Made by a program: the position numbers and the translations under genes. DNA of 64,000 nucleotides from Mycolicibacterium phocaicum (GTDB lineage: Bacteria; Actinomycetota; Actinomycetes; Mycobacteriales; Mycobacteriaceae), in NCBI RefSeq assembly GCF_010731115.1, contig NZ_AP022616.1, positions 744,001 to 808,000 of the forward strand, given 5' to 3'. Below the pieces are notes generated by a model. The model did not search any database. It was not told the DNA's origin and worked only from the letters and a program-made list of their open reading frames with translations. Below are positions 8,116-17,569 of this stretch, piece by piece. Each line of letters begins with the position of its first letter. Position 1 is the stretch's first letter.

Positions 8116-9132
8116 TCAGCTGGCGCTGCGCTGCGCGGAGGTCTGGGCGGCGTAGTCGATGAGCACACTGTCCATCGATTCACGAGTGATCTGTTCGGTT
8201 TGATCGAGCATCGCCCGGATCGCAGCCGAACGGATCAAATGCGCCAGGCTGCCGATCATCCCGCCCGTGCGCTGATGAAGGTATTTGGCCTGCTTGACCA
8301 GGGTTCCAGGCTCGTGGCGATGCAGCCGCAACGTACTTTCCATGGCGGCGACCAACGGTTTCCACTCCTGGCCATACGGGAAGGCGGACGTGTTGATCAC
8401 CGCGCACCTGCCGGCGAGTTGCCGGCCCCGGGTGCCGGTGAACACCCCAGAGCGTTCCACATCGATCCCGGCGTAGATGAACGTGGCGGGCAGGTGCTCG
8501 GTGAAGTACTTCAAATGGTCGGAAAGTTCTTCTCCGGCACGAGTATCGAGGTTCAGGTTATGAATCTCATCAACCACGACCACATCGGTGCGGGCGTCGA
8601 TGAGCACCTGGCAGACCGCGTCAGCGATATCAGTGACATTCATCCGCGACCGGACCGGCGGCAGCCCGAGGAACCGGGCGAATTCCATCGCCAGCTTGCG
8701 GGGCGATCCTTTCGGGGGTGCGGTCACATAGACGACCGGGATGCGGGCGGTGTCAGTGAAACGGGCCCGTATCCGCAGCTCGTGGAAACGGCCGAGTTGT
8801 TTGATCGCGGTGGTCTTTCCGGTCGCGGCGCCACCGGAAACAATCAGCCCGCGCCGGGCGCCGATCTCGCGCTGATTGAGCAGCGTCAGCAACTGGCCTT
8901 CGTTGGTGATCTTCTGGATCGCCGAGGTAGTGACCACCACAAGTTCGGAGTGATGGGCCACCCGCGCCTCGTTGTAGGCCATCCGGCTCACATCGTCCAG
9001 CCCCGCCCATTCCTGCTCCGGTAGCAGCGTGAACTCGGGTCGGTCGGCATCGATGAACCGCCGCCAGCCCTCCAAAGTGGTGGTGGGTTGTCGTCGATCT
9101 TCGAGCTGACTGATCGGGCTCACCAACGCCAT
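8116..9132 (-). CDS. tniB: TniB/TnsC-like AAA+ ATPase
   Basis: The 338-residue product has Walker A GGAATGKTTAIKQ, Walker B VVVVDEIHNL and an arginine-containing C-terminal half typical of TniB. It acts as the ATP-dependent regulator between transposase and target selector. It overlaps the end of tniA by 13 bp and is highly similar to the protein encoded at 20578-21606. Confidence 0.93.
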   Translation of the reverse strand: MALVSPISQLEDRRQPTTTLEGWRRFIDADRPEFTLLPEQEWAGLDDVSRMAYNEARVAHHSELVVVTTSAIQKITNEGQLLTLLNQREIGARRGLIVSGGAATGKTTAIKQLGRFHELRIRARFTDTARIPVVYVTAPPKGSPRKLAMEFARFLGLPPVRSRMNVTDIADAVCQVLIDARTDVVVVDEIHNLNLDTRAGEELSDHLKYFTEHLPATFIYAGIDVERSGVFTGTRGRQLAGRCAVINTSAFPYGQEWKPLVAAMESTLRLHRHEPGTLVKQAKYLHQRTGGMIGSLAHLIRSAAIRAMLDQTEQITRESMDSVLIDYAAQTSAQRSAS

Positions 9133-11213
9133 TGCTCAGCCTCCTTACGGGCATCGAACACGGGCAGCGGAATGACCTCGGCGATGTCGTCATCCTCATC
9201 GAATTCCTGCGGCCCAGCGGGCACAGCAGCCTCCGACGCCTCAACCGCGGGGCGTGGCCATGACGGATCGCCGGTGGCGCGGGTGCGCGCCGCAGTTCGT
9301 CGCGCCGCTGAACTTGCCGGTGGCGGTGTTTCATCGTCGCCGGTGGGGCCGTGTTGCGCGCGATCAAGAAGGGCGTCGGCCGCGGCGGCGATCTCCGATT
9401 CGGTGACGTGGTCGCGGCCGCGCTGGGCAACGATGATGCGGGCCTGGCGCCACGCCGCTTCACCGAAAGGAACGGGCGTGCTGCGCAGGTGTTTCCATAC
9501 GGCGGTGATCCACCCGCCGTCGTGGTGATTACGCACCCAGATCCGCGACACGTCGTAGGGGTCGTAATGCACTTCCCACTGGCCGTTATGCGATCGCACG
9601 CCGGAGTCTTGCCGACGGTAGGGGTTCAATGCGCGGGCATCGTAGGTGCGGTTGTTGACCCGGATCCCGTAGGAGTTGATCGTGCGCCAGGTGGTCGGCA
9701 GCAGCTCGATGTAGTCATCGGCCGACAACGGCACCGGCACGTACCCGGCGATCTCCACCAATGCCGCGTATTTTTCGTTGGGGGTCAACGCCTTTCCTGG
9801 CGTCACCGGATCACGCAACCCATCGTGGGGGCGGTTCTGCCACACCGCGACGATCCACTCATCCAGGAGCGCTTGCAGTTCCAGCATCGACCAGACCGCC
9901 TGCTGGTCGGCGTTCTTGCCCCGGTATTCGACGCTGGAACCGACGTAGCCCGCGACGTGCTGGGCGAACAACGTCGCCACCGACTGCAGAGTGCGTTCCA
10001 CTTTCGGCTTATCGGTGGGGGTGTCGGGGTGCGCGGGCTGCAGATTGATACCCAATGAGCAGCAGGCCTGCCGAAATGTTTGTGACAGAAACGCTTTCCC
10101 GTGATCGAACACGATCGTTTCGGGAGCGATCACCGGCCGTGCGGCGGCATCGGCTAGGCGCTGGTCGACATCGGTGAGGCTGCGGTGCGGCAGCACCGAC
10201 CGCGACATCCGCAGCGCGTCCGACCATCCGGGACGCATCGGCTCGGGGGTCAAGGCCCTCGCCAACAGCAGCGCGGCATCAACCGACTTGGTCGTGGGCC
10301 GCAACACCGCCGCCACAATCGTGCGGGTTGCGCTATCGACCATGGCGGTCAGCTCAACCCGATCGACCACACCGTCGTCAAGGACGACCCGCACATCCAG
10401 TGGCGTCGAATCAATCTCGACCATCTCACCTGGGCGGGCAACCGTCACCGCGCCGAATGGGCCCTCGGGTTGTTTGGCCAGCGATCGGCGCGTACGCGCC
10501 GATCCGAAGGTGTGCCGGCCCTCAGCGAGGCGGTTAACCAGCCGATAGAACGTGGCCTGCGCCGGGACTTTCGGCGCGTTCTCGGGCCCGTATTCGGCTA
10601 CCAGGGCCTTTTCCACGCGGCGGCGCAGCCGGCTTACCGTGCCGGTCGACATGTCGGTTTCCTCGTCGATCAGCCGCCGCACCACCGCGACCACGCGCTC
10701 ATCGACGCGGCCTAACACCGGGCGGCGCGCCCGGTAGCGGCCGTCGACAAGGCCCAGCAGGCCCATATCCTCATACCGGCGGCGCTGGCGCTGCAACGTC
10801 AGCAACGTCATCTCCTCGCCGGCCGCGTGCAATTCGGCGAGCTTGGCGATCTCACGTTGGCGCAACGAACGCGTCGCCGGATCGAACTGTGGCCGGGGCG
10901 CCCATCCCGGTTCGATGCCAGGGGGGCGGCCGGTCAACACCTCCACCACGTGCCGCTCCCACCACTGGGCACGGCGGGCGACCTCATCAGGAACACCATC
11001 AAGCACGGCTGCCGACCACAACGCCGGCCGCGACCCAGCCAGCACCGCCAACGAGGGATCAGCCAACAGCGCCGACAACGACATCACGCGACGTTCGCCC
11101 ACCGCGTCGATCAGCCGGACTGTCTGACCTGACAGGGTAGCGACGGTGAAAACCTGTGCACCCAACCGGATTTCGTCGCCCACCCCGATCACGCCGCTGC
11201 GCCCACTGGTCAT
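9120..11213 (-). CDS. tniA: TniA/TnsB-like DDE transposase (Mu/rve type)
   Basis: The 697-residue product has HTH regions at the N-terminus, an rve core with Asp in VEIDSTPLD, Asp in VFDHGKAF and Glu in KPKVERTL, and a C-terminal Mu-type beta-barrel (TWRTINSYGIRVNNRTYDA). It would bind the repeated TTCTCA sites at 11973-12041 and join transposon ends to target. The ATG at 11213 overlaps the tnsA stop (ATGA). Confidence 0.93.
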   Translation of the reverse strand: MTSGRSGVIGVGDEIRLGAQVFTVATLSGQTVRLIDAVGERRVMSLSALLADPSLAVLAGSRPALWSAAVLDGVPDEVARRAQWWERHVVEVLTGRPPGIEPGWAPRPQFDPATRSLRQREIAKLAELHAAGEEMTLLTLQRQRRRYEDMGLLGLVDGRYRARRPVLGRVDERVVAVVRRLIDEETDMSTGTVSRLRRRVEKALVAEYGPENAPKVPAQATFYRLVNRLAEGRHTFGSARTRRSLAKQPEGPFGAVTVARPGEMVEIDSTPLDVRVVLDDGVVDRVELTAMVDSATRTIVAAVLRPTTKSVDAALLLARALTPEPMRPGWSDALRMSRSVLPHRSLTDVDQRLADAAARPVIAPETIVFDHGKAFLSQTFRQACCSLGINLQPAHPDTPTDKPKVERTLQSVATLFAQHVAGYVGSSVEYRGKNADQQAVWSMLELQALLDEWIVAVWQNRPHDGLRDPVTPGKALTPNEKYAALVEIAGYVPVPLSADDYIELLPTTWRTINSYGIRVNNRTYDARALNPYRRQDSGVRSHNGQWEVHYDPYDVSRIWVRNHHDGGWITAVWKHLRSTPVPFGEAAWRQARIIVAQRGRDHVTESEIAAAADALLDRAQHGPTGDDETPPPASSAARRTAARTRATGDPSWPRPAVEASEAAVPAGPQEFDEDDDIAEVIPLPVFDARKEAEQWRW

Positions 11214-11947
11214 GCTGCGGCCGCGACCACGGAGGTCTGATCGTCGAGCACCGACAGCGTCAAATCCGCCACCAACCGCCGGTGCCACAACAAGTGAAAC
11301 AGCACAGGTAACGCCGCTACCTGGTTGCCGACCGCCTTCGCGCCCGCCAGCAACGGCCGCTCCTGGGCGAAATGTGCGAGCAGCTCGGCCGCCAGGCCCG
11401 GGCGCAGCACCCGCGAATGCCGGTAACCCGACAGCCACCGCAGGTTGGCCGCCAGGATGGGATCGAGCGCACCGACGCGGCGATAACGCCAACCCACGGC
11501 CGAGCACGCCACCTCGGACCAGGCAAACAGTTCGGCGTCGGCCGGCTTAATGCGGTCATCAGCGCGAACGTCAACGATCAACACGGTGCCATCAGAGCGC
11601 CGGACGTAGAAGTCCGGAACATGATGGCGCCCATCGGGCCAATGAATCCGAAACGGTTGCGAGGCAACGCCAATGACATCAGGGTCGGCGTCAAAAGCCA
11701 TCACATGATCGCGCTCCAGCCACGATTCATAACCGACATGGGTGCGAGTACCGGTCAACCACCACGAACCAGGAAAATTGCGTTGCCCGCGAAACGAAGG
11801 AAACCGCCGGACCGGACCGCAATCGGTATCGAAACCGATCGCACAGGCTCGCTCCAACGGCAGCCGGGAGCGCTGACCATCCATGGCGACCTCCAGCTCA
11901 GCGCCGCAGAACGAATCGACCCGGGCACCCACAGCCAGCGTCGACAT
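11210..11947 (-). CDS. tnsA: TnsA-like endonuclease subunit of heteromeric transposase
   Basis: The 245-residue product has the PD-(D/E)xK layout of TnsA: YESWLERDHVMAFDADPDV (Glu), HVPDFYVRR (Asp) and VLIVDVRADDR. The final position of the motif is Arg in place of the usual Lys, also in the copy at 17762. TnsA cuts the 5' strands so that transposition is cut-and-paste. The start at 11947 is 94 bp from the transposon end. Confidence 0.85.
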   Translation of the reverse strand: MSTLAVGARVDSFCGAELEVAMDGQRSRLPLERACAIGFDTDCGPVRRFPSFRGQRNFPGSWWLTGTRTHVGYESWLERDHVMAFDADPDVIGVASQPFRIHWPDGRHHVPDFYVRRSDGTVLIVDVRADDRIKPADAELFAWSEVACSAVGWRYRRVGALDPILAANLRWLSGYRHSRVLRPGLAAELLAHFAQERPLLAGAKAVGNQVAALPVLFHLLWHRRLVADLTLSVLDDQTSVVAAAA

Positions 11948-11972
11948 GCCCCAAAGATAATGCCTGTATCAG

Positions 11973-12041
11973 GTCAAATGAGAAAGGCACGCCGATATAT
12001 CAGCTCATTTGAGAAAACAACAGATCAAATGAGAACGGACA
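11973..12041. repeat. Transposon 1 end with three transposase-binding-like repeats
   Basis: Three copies of a motif read inward as TTCTCAWWTGAKCTG lie at about 12022-12036, 12002-12015 and 11972-11984. The outermost is preceded by TGTCCG, whose T at 12041 is the terminal base. Repeated sites at the ends are the norm for TnsB/TniA-type transposases. Confidence 0.8.
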
Positions 12042-12107
12042 ATCGATATGACAACAGGCGAAAGTCGACCGCCATTCACCCCCCTGCCGTCTCGGGAAAC
12101 CTGCCGC

Positions 12108-12138
12108 AATGCTATTCGTCACTGTGACGAATAGCATT
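12108..12138. promoter_or_regulatory. Perfect 31-bp palindrome upstream of DUF4436 gene
   Basis: Arms AATGCTATTCGTCAC and GTGACGAATAGCATT are perfect 15-bp complements around one T. It lies 107 bp before the DUF4436 start and 66 bp outside the end of transposon 1. Its 19-bp core ATTCGTCACWGTGACGAAT recurs at 17551-17569. It could be a repressor operator, a transposon target mark, or both. Confidence 0.8.
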
Positions 12139-12245
12139 GGGCCGCAACCTGGTTCAACCTTTCACCGACGATGCCATCGGGGTTTCGGCGCATCCGTGCA
12201 GAAACCTGACTTACACTGCTGTCAATTATGCGGGAGGGGTCGCCG

Positions 12246-12389
12246 ATGAAAGTCCGGGTAGTCGCGAGTGTGGCGGTTGTCGTCGCCCTGTACCTCACGA
12301 CAATCGCGCTGTACGCGAGGACCGGCCTCGGACACCCGAGCCAAATCAGCGAGCCGATACCGACAGCCGATGGCACCACCGTCACCATC
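12246..12389 (+). pseudogene. DUF4436 membrane protein, 5' fragment (split by transposon)
   Basis: The ATG at 12246 follows a GGGAGGGG ribosome binding site. The fragment encodes one membrane helix (VVASVAVVVALYLTTIALY) and reads to TADGTTVTI at 12389, where the transposon begins. Joining 12389 to 15739 after removing the element and one ACCATC copy continues in frame (DLNEVHSVKGDMVANV), restoring a protein of about 277 residues. Translation past 12389 into the element stops at 12449. Confidence 0.88.
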
Positions 12390-12453
12390 TGTTGGCCGTC
12401 GTTGAAGATGACGATGTCGGCGTCATCGGTGTTGATGACGATGCACTGATGAG

Positions 12454-12486
12454 AACGCCCCGCTCGACTGTGGCGAGCGGGGCGTT
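12454..12486. terminator. Strong hairpin, probable terminator of the transposon operon
   Basis: AACGCCCCGCTCG and CGAGCGGGGCGTT form a perfect 13-bp stem with a 7-base loop, 67 bp beyond the stop of the ATPase gene on the minus strand and inside the element. There is no long T run, so termination efficiency is uncertain. The hairpin may also shield the element from outside transcription. Confidence 0.7.
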
Positions 12487-12552
12487 TGTGATCTCGGTGA
12501 CGGGATCCTCGTCGCGGTGACGTGGTCGTCGCCGTGGTGAAGCGGATCGGGT

Positions 12553-13367
12553 TCAGTCGGTTGCTGTTTCGCTGATGGCGATGCGGGCGGCTTTCTCCCC
12601 GACGATGGAGTGCCCGGCGGCGAACGCGGCCGTGAGCGCGTGCAGGGCGAGATTGTTGACCGCACGCGGATGTCCACGGGAGGCGTTGTGGATCAGGGTC
12701 ATCGCGTCGTCGGCGAACAGCGCATCGGAGCGGCCGGCGATCTTGGTGTGATGCCCGATGTAGTCGGCGGTGTCGGCCGCTGTCATGCCGGGCAGGGTGT
12801 AGCGCACGGCGATGCGCTGATCCAACGCGGCCAGAACACCCAGACGCAGTCGGTGCCGCAGGGTGGGTTGCCCGACCAGGACCACGGCGAACGGTGAACC
12901 ACTGTCCATGTCGTGGTTGGTCAGCAGCCGGATCGCTTCGAGTTGATGGTTGTCGAGCAGGTGGGCTTCATCGACGACTAACACGGGGTTGCGGCCACGT
13001 TCAGCGTGCTCGGCGGCCAAGGCGTCTGCGGCTTGGGGAGCCAGCCGGGCGGTGTGAAACGCCGGGGTGTGCCCGAGGGTGGCCACGATGTGGGTGAGCA
13101 TGCCGCGCACCCCGATGGTGGGGTTGGCGAGGTAGATGATTACGTGCCGCGCCGGATCAAGGAGGTGGCTGCCGCGCGGATCGCGACGGTTTTGCCAGCG
13201 CCGACTTCGCCGGTGATGACGCCGATGGCGCATTGGTCCACACACCAGCCGATGCGGGCGATCGCTTCGCTGTGGCCGGGGTGGCGGTGCAGCATCGACG
13301 GCGCCAGATCCCGCCCGAACGGCATCCGTGTGAAGCCCCAATGTGATTGCAACCGTTGAATACTCAC
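12553..13367 (-). pseudogene. ExeA-like/TniB-like AAA ATPase of the 3.3-kb transposon, one frameshift
   Basis: From GTG 13367 the product reads MSIQRLQSHWGFTRMPFGRD, Walker A GEVGAGKTVAIR, then after a break Walker B PVLVVDEAHLLD and sensor-like VVLVGQPTLRHRL, ending KAARIAISETATD. The frame breaks at about 13161, where TCCTTGATCC lacks one C relative to a TSLDPARHVII reading. The GTG start overlaps the transposase stop by 4 bp. ATPases of this type regulate rve transposases. One base would restore a protein of about 270 residues. Confidence 0.82.
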
Positions 13368-14825
13368 GCCGACACCCCGTCCTCGAACTCGTCCTCGGTG
13401 GGAGCGAGGTCGGTGATCGAGAGCTGAGCGGCGACCTGGTCGCCGTCGGAGTCGGTTCCGTAGAGGGCGTGATAGCCGATACGTTCATCCTCACGCAGCT
13501 GCTCGTGATGGGCGGCAGCGGTCAACGCCAGGTAATCGATCCCCGTCGTTGCCGGCGGGTCTCGACGGTCTCGGGTCGGGCTTTCGGGTGGGCATGGCGG
13601 CTGATGGTGTGCGGTGTCGCGGCACCGAAACTCTGGTCGCGGTGGCGGACCTCGACGGTCTGCAGGTCGAACGGGGAGAACACCAGCTCCACGCGGCGCC
13701 CGGCCAGGGCGGGTCGACCTGGTAGGTGTTGGAATGCAGGGAGACGGTGGCGGTCTTGGTCACCACCCGAAATTCCGACCACAAGAACGCCTCGGTCAGA
13801 TCCGCCGCCGTCGGCAACTCCGGAGTGTGACCAAGGCGGTCCCAGCCGGTGTCCCAGCGCTCCAGTGGGGATTGCCCGGTCTCGGTATGGGTGCGGCGGT
13901 GGTATTCGGTCTCGACCCAGGCCATGAACAGCCGGTTGAGCTCCAACAGCGCACCGGTGTGGTCGACCCCGGCGGCGGCGAGGTCCTCGGTGGTGGTGTC
14001 GGTGACCTCAACGAGGAACTGCCCACGCACGGTGCGGAAGAACCGTTCAATCTTGCCCCGTCCCTGCGGGCGCCCGGGCGCCGAATGTACCAGTCGGATA
14101 CCGAGTTTCGCGCACGCCCGCAGCAGCCAGGCATCGACGAACGCCGAACCATTGTCGACATAAATCGAGGCTGGCACGCCGCGGGCGGCCAGCGCGGGTT
14201 TGAGCGCGGCCGCCAGACGCACGGTGTCCTCGGCGAACCCGAACCGGTGACCGACCACCAACCGAGAATGGTCGTCGAGGAAGGCGAACAGGTAGGTCTT
14301 GCGGTCACCGACCCGCGGACCGTGCAGAGCGTCGCCGACCCACAGTTCGTTGGGGTCGGCGGCTTCGAACCGGCCGAACACCTCCCTGGCGCCACCGGCG
14401 GCCGGGCCCATCAGCTCGCAGCGATGGAAATGGCGCAGCAGGGTCGATTCCGAGGGTGCCCATCCGGTCGCGGTGCGCAGGATGCGGGCCACCTGGGCGG
14501 TGGTGCGTGACGGATTCTCCCGCTTCAACGAGGCGGCCAGCTCCAGCACCCCGACATCGGTGCGGGTGGCCAGCCGGCGCGGCTCGGGCACCAACGCTTC
14601 GAACCCGCCGGCCCGGTAGCGACGGATCCAACGGTCCAGGGTGGCTCGCGCGATCTGGACCTGGGTGCCGAACGGGTCGATATGGCGACGTTCGGCGATC
14701 TCGCGGACCAGCCGACCCCGTTGGCGGGTCGATAACCCCTCGTCCAGCGCCGGGCAGATCAGCTGATACCGGAACAGTCCGATCGCTTGGGCCCGCTCCC
14801 GACGCTTGTGCTCCTCCAATGACAC
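13364..14825 (-). pseudogene. DDE (rve) transposase of the 3.3-kb transposon, two frameshifts
   Basis: The GTG at 14825 follows GAGGAGG at about 8 bp. The product starts MSLEEHKRRERAQAIG, has two HTH regions, and an rve core with VGDALHGPRV (Asp), IYVDNGSAFVD (Asp) and QGRGKIERFF (Glu). A Mu-type C-terminal barrel follows (VSLHSNTYQVDPALAGRRVEL). Single-base losses near 13707-13713 and 13557-13559 break the frame; with one G/C added at each the protein ends TEDEFEDGVSA at 13364 (about 487 residues). Both lesions are in short G/C runs. Confidence 0.83.
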
Positions 14826-14943
14826 CGCAGTGCCCTCCTCGCAGTCGAAGGCCCTGCCCGAAACCAATGCCGGGCAGGTGCCTTCGCGAGGATCACCGAT
14901 CACGCCGCGCCGCGTCAGAGGCAACTGGTGTTGCGTACCGGAC

Positions 14944-15534
14944 CTACCGCATCCAGGACCAGCCCGGTGAGAGCAGACGGCCGCCGCTGACCGCGACCAG
15001 CACCTGTGCCGGCGTCACCGCGCCCACCAATCCGGCCGGTCCGAACCGCTGCCGGATCGCCGCCGCCGCGGCGTTGACCGCCGCCACCACGTCACCCCAG
15101 GGACTGCTCCGCTCGTCGGGAATCGTCACATCGATCCCGACTCGAACCGCCACCATGAGGAACCGCGCCCGAACCGCCTCAAGTCGCCCGCCGGCCCGAC
15201 GTAGCCAGCCGCGGACCGTGGCCGCCGGAACCCGCAACTGCTCAGCGATCTGCCGATACCCCTGCCCGTGGCCGCGCAGCGACAAAGACTCCCAAATCAC
15301 CTGTGCCGCATAAGCCCTACGCAGCAACACCGTGACCGGCAACAACACATGGGTCACCAGACACGACCGGCACCGCGCCCGCCGCGGCCGAACCGCACCG
15401 GCCAGACCGACGACACGGCGAGTGCGGGCGAATCCCCAGCCGCCAAGAACACCCTGCGAGCACGCCGGGCAGCTGATCTGGCCAGCTGCCAACCGGGACT
15501 CGACGCAGACCAGATCAGCCTCTACCGTCACCAT
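14944..15534 (-). CDS. DUF6431-like zinc-ribbon/HTH protein of the 3.3-kb transposon
   Basis: The 196-residue product has a four-Cys zinc ribbon (CPAC at about residues 22-25 and CRSC at about 56-59), a helix-turn-helix (YRQIAEQLRVPAATVRGWLR) and an uncharacterised C-terminal half. It lies upstream of the transposase gene in the same orientation, inside the inverted repeats, so it is part of the element. The role may be end or target recognition; that is inference. Confidence 0.75.
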   Translation of the reverse strand: MVTVEADLVCVESRLAAGQISCPACSQGVLGGWGFARTRRVVGLAGAVRPRRARCRSCLVTHVLLPVTVLLRRAYAAQVIWESLSLRGHGQGYRQIAEQLRVPAATVRGWLRRAGGRLEAVRARFLMVAVRVGIDVTIPDERSSPWGDVVAAVNAAAAAIRQRFGPAGLVGAVTPAQVLVAVSGGRLLSPGWSWMR

Positions 15535-15738
15535 CAGTGCCTCCGTGCACTACAGCGCGGCACCCTGCGAGCCCGCCAAGACTTCGGCGGGGTGCCGCGC
15601 ACCCATCAGTTCCTCATCACACTGATGGTGCACACCACCAAGCTCAAGCCGGCGGGCCACGCCACCGATCACATCGGCAAGATCAATGACGAATGGCCAC
15701 CCCGTGATAGCCATCCAGAGAGACGGTCAACAACCATC

Positions 15739-16428
15739 GACCTGAACGAGGTCCATTCGGTCAAAGGCGACATGGTGGCCAACGTGACCGTCGTGCCCGG
15801 TCCAGCGCTGCTGGACCCGCAAACGCACAGTCTTACCGAAGACCTCAGTGTCGCAGTGCAATCCGCAGTGACACCGACCCGCCGCACATGGACGAAAGGC
15901 ATGGTGCCCGACGTCTTTCCCGTCGCGCTGATCCTGTCCGGCGACCCTGGCAGCTATCCATTCGACCATTACCGCTCGGGCCCGATCACCGTCGAACTGT
16001 TCCGGGGTGCGTCACACGTACCGATACGAGTGACGCCCGCGTTCTTCGATCGGGTGCCCGGATGGATGTTCCACATTCCGGCCGGCAGCAACGACGCCGC
16101 ACCGGGTGTCTACCGGGTCAAGGCGCAGCGCTCCCCCAGCACAGCCGCATTCGCCGCAGTCCTCGTCGGCGCGCTCGTCACGATTGCCGTACTAGGAGCG
16201 GTGGTCGCCGTACAGACCGCACGCAACCGCCGCAAGTTTCAGCCGCCCATGACGACATGGTTTGCCGCAATGCTTTTCGCAGTGGTGCCGCTGCGCAACG
16301 CGCTACCCGATGCTCCACCCATCGGGACGTGGATCGACGTGTCCGTAGTGCTCTGGGTGATCGTGACACTGGTGGCCTCGATGAGCTTGTACATCACGTG
16401 CTGGTGGCGCCACCTCAGGCCCGAATAG
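15739..16428 (+). pseudogene. DUF4436 membrane protein, 3' fragment (split by transposon)
   Basis: The fragment opens DLNEVHSVKGDMVANVTVVP and shows DUF4436 signatures (WTKGMVPDVFPVAL, YPFDHYRSGPITVELF) followed by three C-terminal membrane helices (about residues 170-250 of the restored protein). It joins in frame to 12246-12389. Without its own start it is probably not expressed. Its end faces the PhaC-like gene 21 bp away. Confidence 0.88.
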
Positions 16429-16449
16429 AACGGCCGCCGGCGGACCCTC

Positions 16450-17496
16450 CTAGCGCGTGTCCAGTTCCTTCAGGAAGTCGTCGATCGCCGGCCACGTCTC
16501 GGTGACACCGGCCGACAATGCGACCAAGCCGAGATGGCTGGCTTCCACAGTGGCGAACCGAACATCGGCCGACTTCAGCATGGTCACCCCGTTGTGCACG
16601 CATTCCCACGGCGCGATGGCGTCCCGGTGGCTGCCGAACAGTTGGATCGGCAGTGTCAATGACGTCAGGTCAAGGGTCCGGCCCGCAACATTGACGACGC
16701 CGGTGGCGATCTCGTCGTGGTAGATCAGCCGGCCCCACATCTGAGATACGGCGCGCCCCGGATATCCCGGAAACGCGTCCTGGAAGCGGTCGATCACTTC
16801 GGCTCTGGCCAAGGCTTTGGTGTTGCCCAGGTTGTTGAGGACGAACCACGGTCGTTTGAGTTCACGATCCCAGGACGTCGCGCGGTAAGCGGCCTGGACC
16901 ACCGGGGCGGGCACCCCGCCCATGGCGCGCAGGACAGTGGTGACCGCATAGCCGTTGGTGGGCTTGGTGATTCGTCGGACTTCCGGATAGCCGGGGATCC
17001 GGCCGTAATCCAGCGGCGTGCCGATGCCGGTGATCGAACGGATGGGCAGGTCCTTGTTGGCAGCCGCAGTCAACAGGCTGAGCGTGCCGCCGAGGCTCCA
17101 ACCGATCAGGTCGAGTTCCTCGGCCCCGGAATCGATGAGCACCCGCTCGATGGCTTCCGGCAGGATGTCTGCGAAGAAGGCCTCCAAACCGAGATGCCGG
17201 TCAGCCCAGCCGATTTCGCCGTAGTCGACCACGTACGGGGTACGGCCCTGTTCCAGTAGGTGCGCCACCAGTGATTGACCCGGCGACAAGTCGTAGCAGG
17301 TCGCCGAAGCGGCCAGTGGCGGTACCAGCAGAACCGGCACCAGTGCGGACTCGCGCCCGTCCGAATGGCCGTAGCGCCGCAGTTGGCGGTGCGGTTCATC
17401 GAACAGCACCGCGTGCTCGGTCGGTTCCGGTGGGCACACGCCATCGCCGAGGGTGATGGCGAACAGGTTGCGTGCCGAGGTCGCAAGCGAGGGCAT
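16450..17496 (-). CDS. PhaC-like alpha/beta hydrolase
   Basis: The 348-residue product has a nucleophile elbow GWSLGG (Ser in place of the Cys of true PHA synthases), an acid in GSHRDAIAP and a His in ASHLGLVAL. Homologues are annotated as PHA synthase III-like or general hydrolases; the Ser suggests esterase/lipase activity. It is a resident gene facing DUF4436. The ATTCGTCAC palindrome (17551-17569) lies 55 bp upstream of its start. Confidence 0.8.
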   Translation of the reverse strand: MPSLATSARNLFAITLGDGVCPPEPTEHAVLFDEPHRQLRRYGHSDGRESALVPVLLVPPLAASATCYDLSPGQSLVAHLLEQGRTPYVVDYGEIGWADRHLGLEAFFADILPEAIERVLIDSGAEELDLIGWSLGGTLSLLTAAANKDLPIRSITGIGTPLDYGRIPGYPEVRRITKPTNGYAVTTVLRAMGGVPAPVVQAAYRATSWDRELKRPWFVLNNLGNTKALARAEVIDRFQDAFPGYPGRAVSQMWGRLIYHDEIATGVVNVAGRTLDLTSLTLPIQLFGSHRDAIAPWECVHNGVTMLKSADVRFATVEASHLGLVALSAGVTETWPAIDDFLKELDTR

Positions 17497-17550
17497 GGTC
17501 GGGCAGTCTATCTTCTTCTACCCCGCACAGAATGGTTGGGAATAGGACGC

Positions 17551-17569
17551 ATTCGTCACAGTGACGAAT
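17551..17569. promoter_or_regulatory. 19-bp palindrome upstream of PhaC-like gene
   Basis: ATTCGTCAC and GTGACGAAT surround a single A. The same core lies at 12114-12132 in front of DUF4436. It is 96 bp outside the tnsA end of transposon 2. A common repressor of the two facing genes is the simplest reading; a target mark for the two transposons is the alternative. Confidence 0.75.

Larger units (their letters stand above)
1..12041 (-). mobile_element. Tn7/Tn5053-like transposon 1 (TnsA-TniA-TniB-TniQ), right part
   Basis: The end at 12041, read inward on the minus strand, is TGTCCGTTCTCATTTGATCTG. Its first 15 bases match the ends of the complete element at 17666-28012. Four transposition genes follow in order tnsA, tniA, tniB, tniQ (11947 to 7255). 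No matching end was found between 7255 and 1, so the distal end is probably outside the window and everything to the left is likely cargo. No resolvase gene is present, consistent with TnsA-assisted cut-and-paste. Confidence 0.8.
12390..15732 (-). mobile_element. 3.3-kb transposon with DUF6431, DDE transposase and ExeA-like ATPase genes
   Basis: The ends are TGTTGGCCGTC (12390) and, read inward from 15732, TGTTGACCGTC, flanked by the 6-bp duplication ACCATC (12384-12389, 15733-15738). The three genes read on the minus strand, 15534 to 12553. The element splits a DUF4436 gene exactly. The architecture (two-component DDE transposase plus AAA ATPase with a zinc-ribbon/HTH protein) is a group I cannot place in a named family with certainty. 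Confidence 0.88.

Noticed and set aside
12108..17569. The two ATTCGTCAC palindromes as termini of one large composite element
   Set aside because: The true ends of all elements nearby are defined by other inverted repeats and target duplications, and the palindromes lie in resident DNA upstream of two genes.
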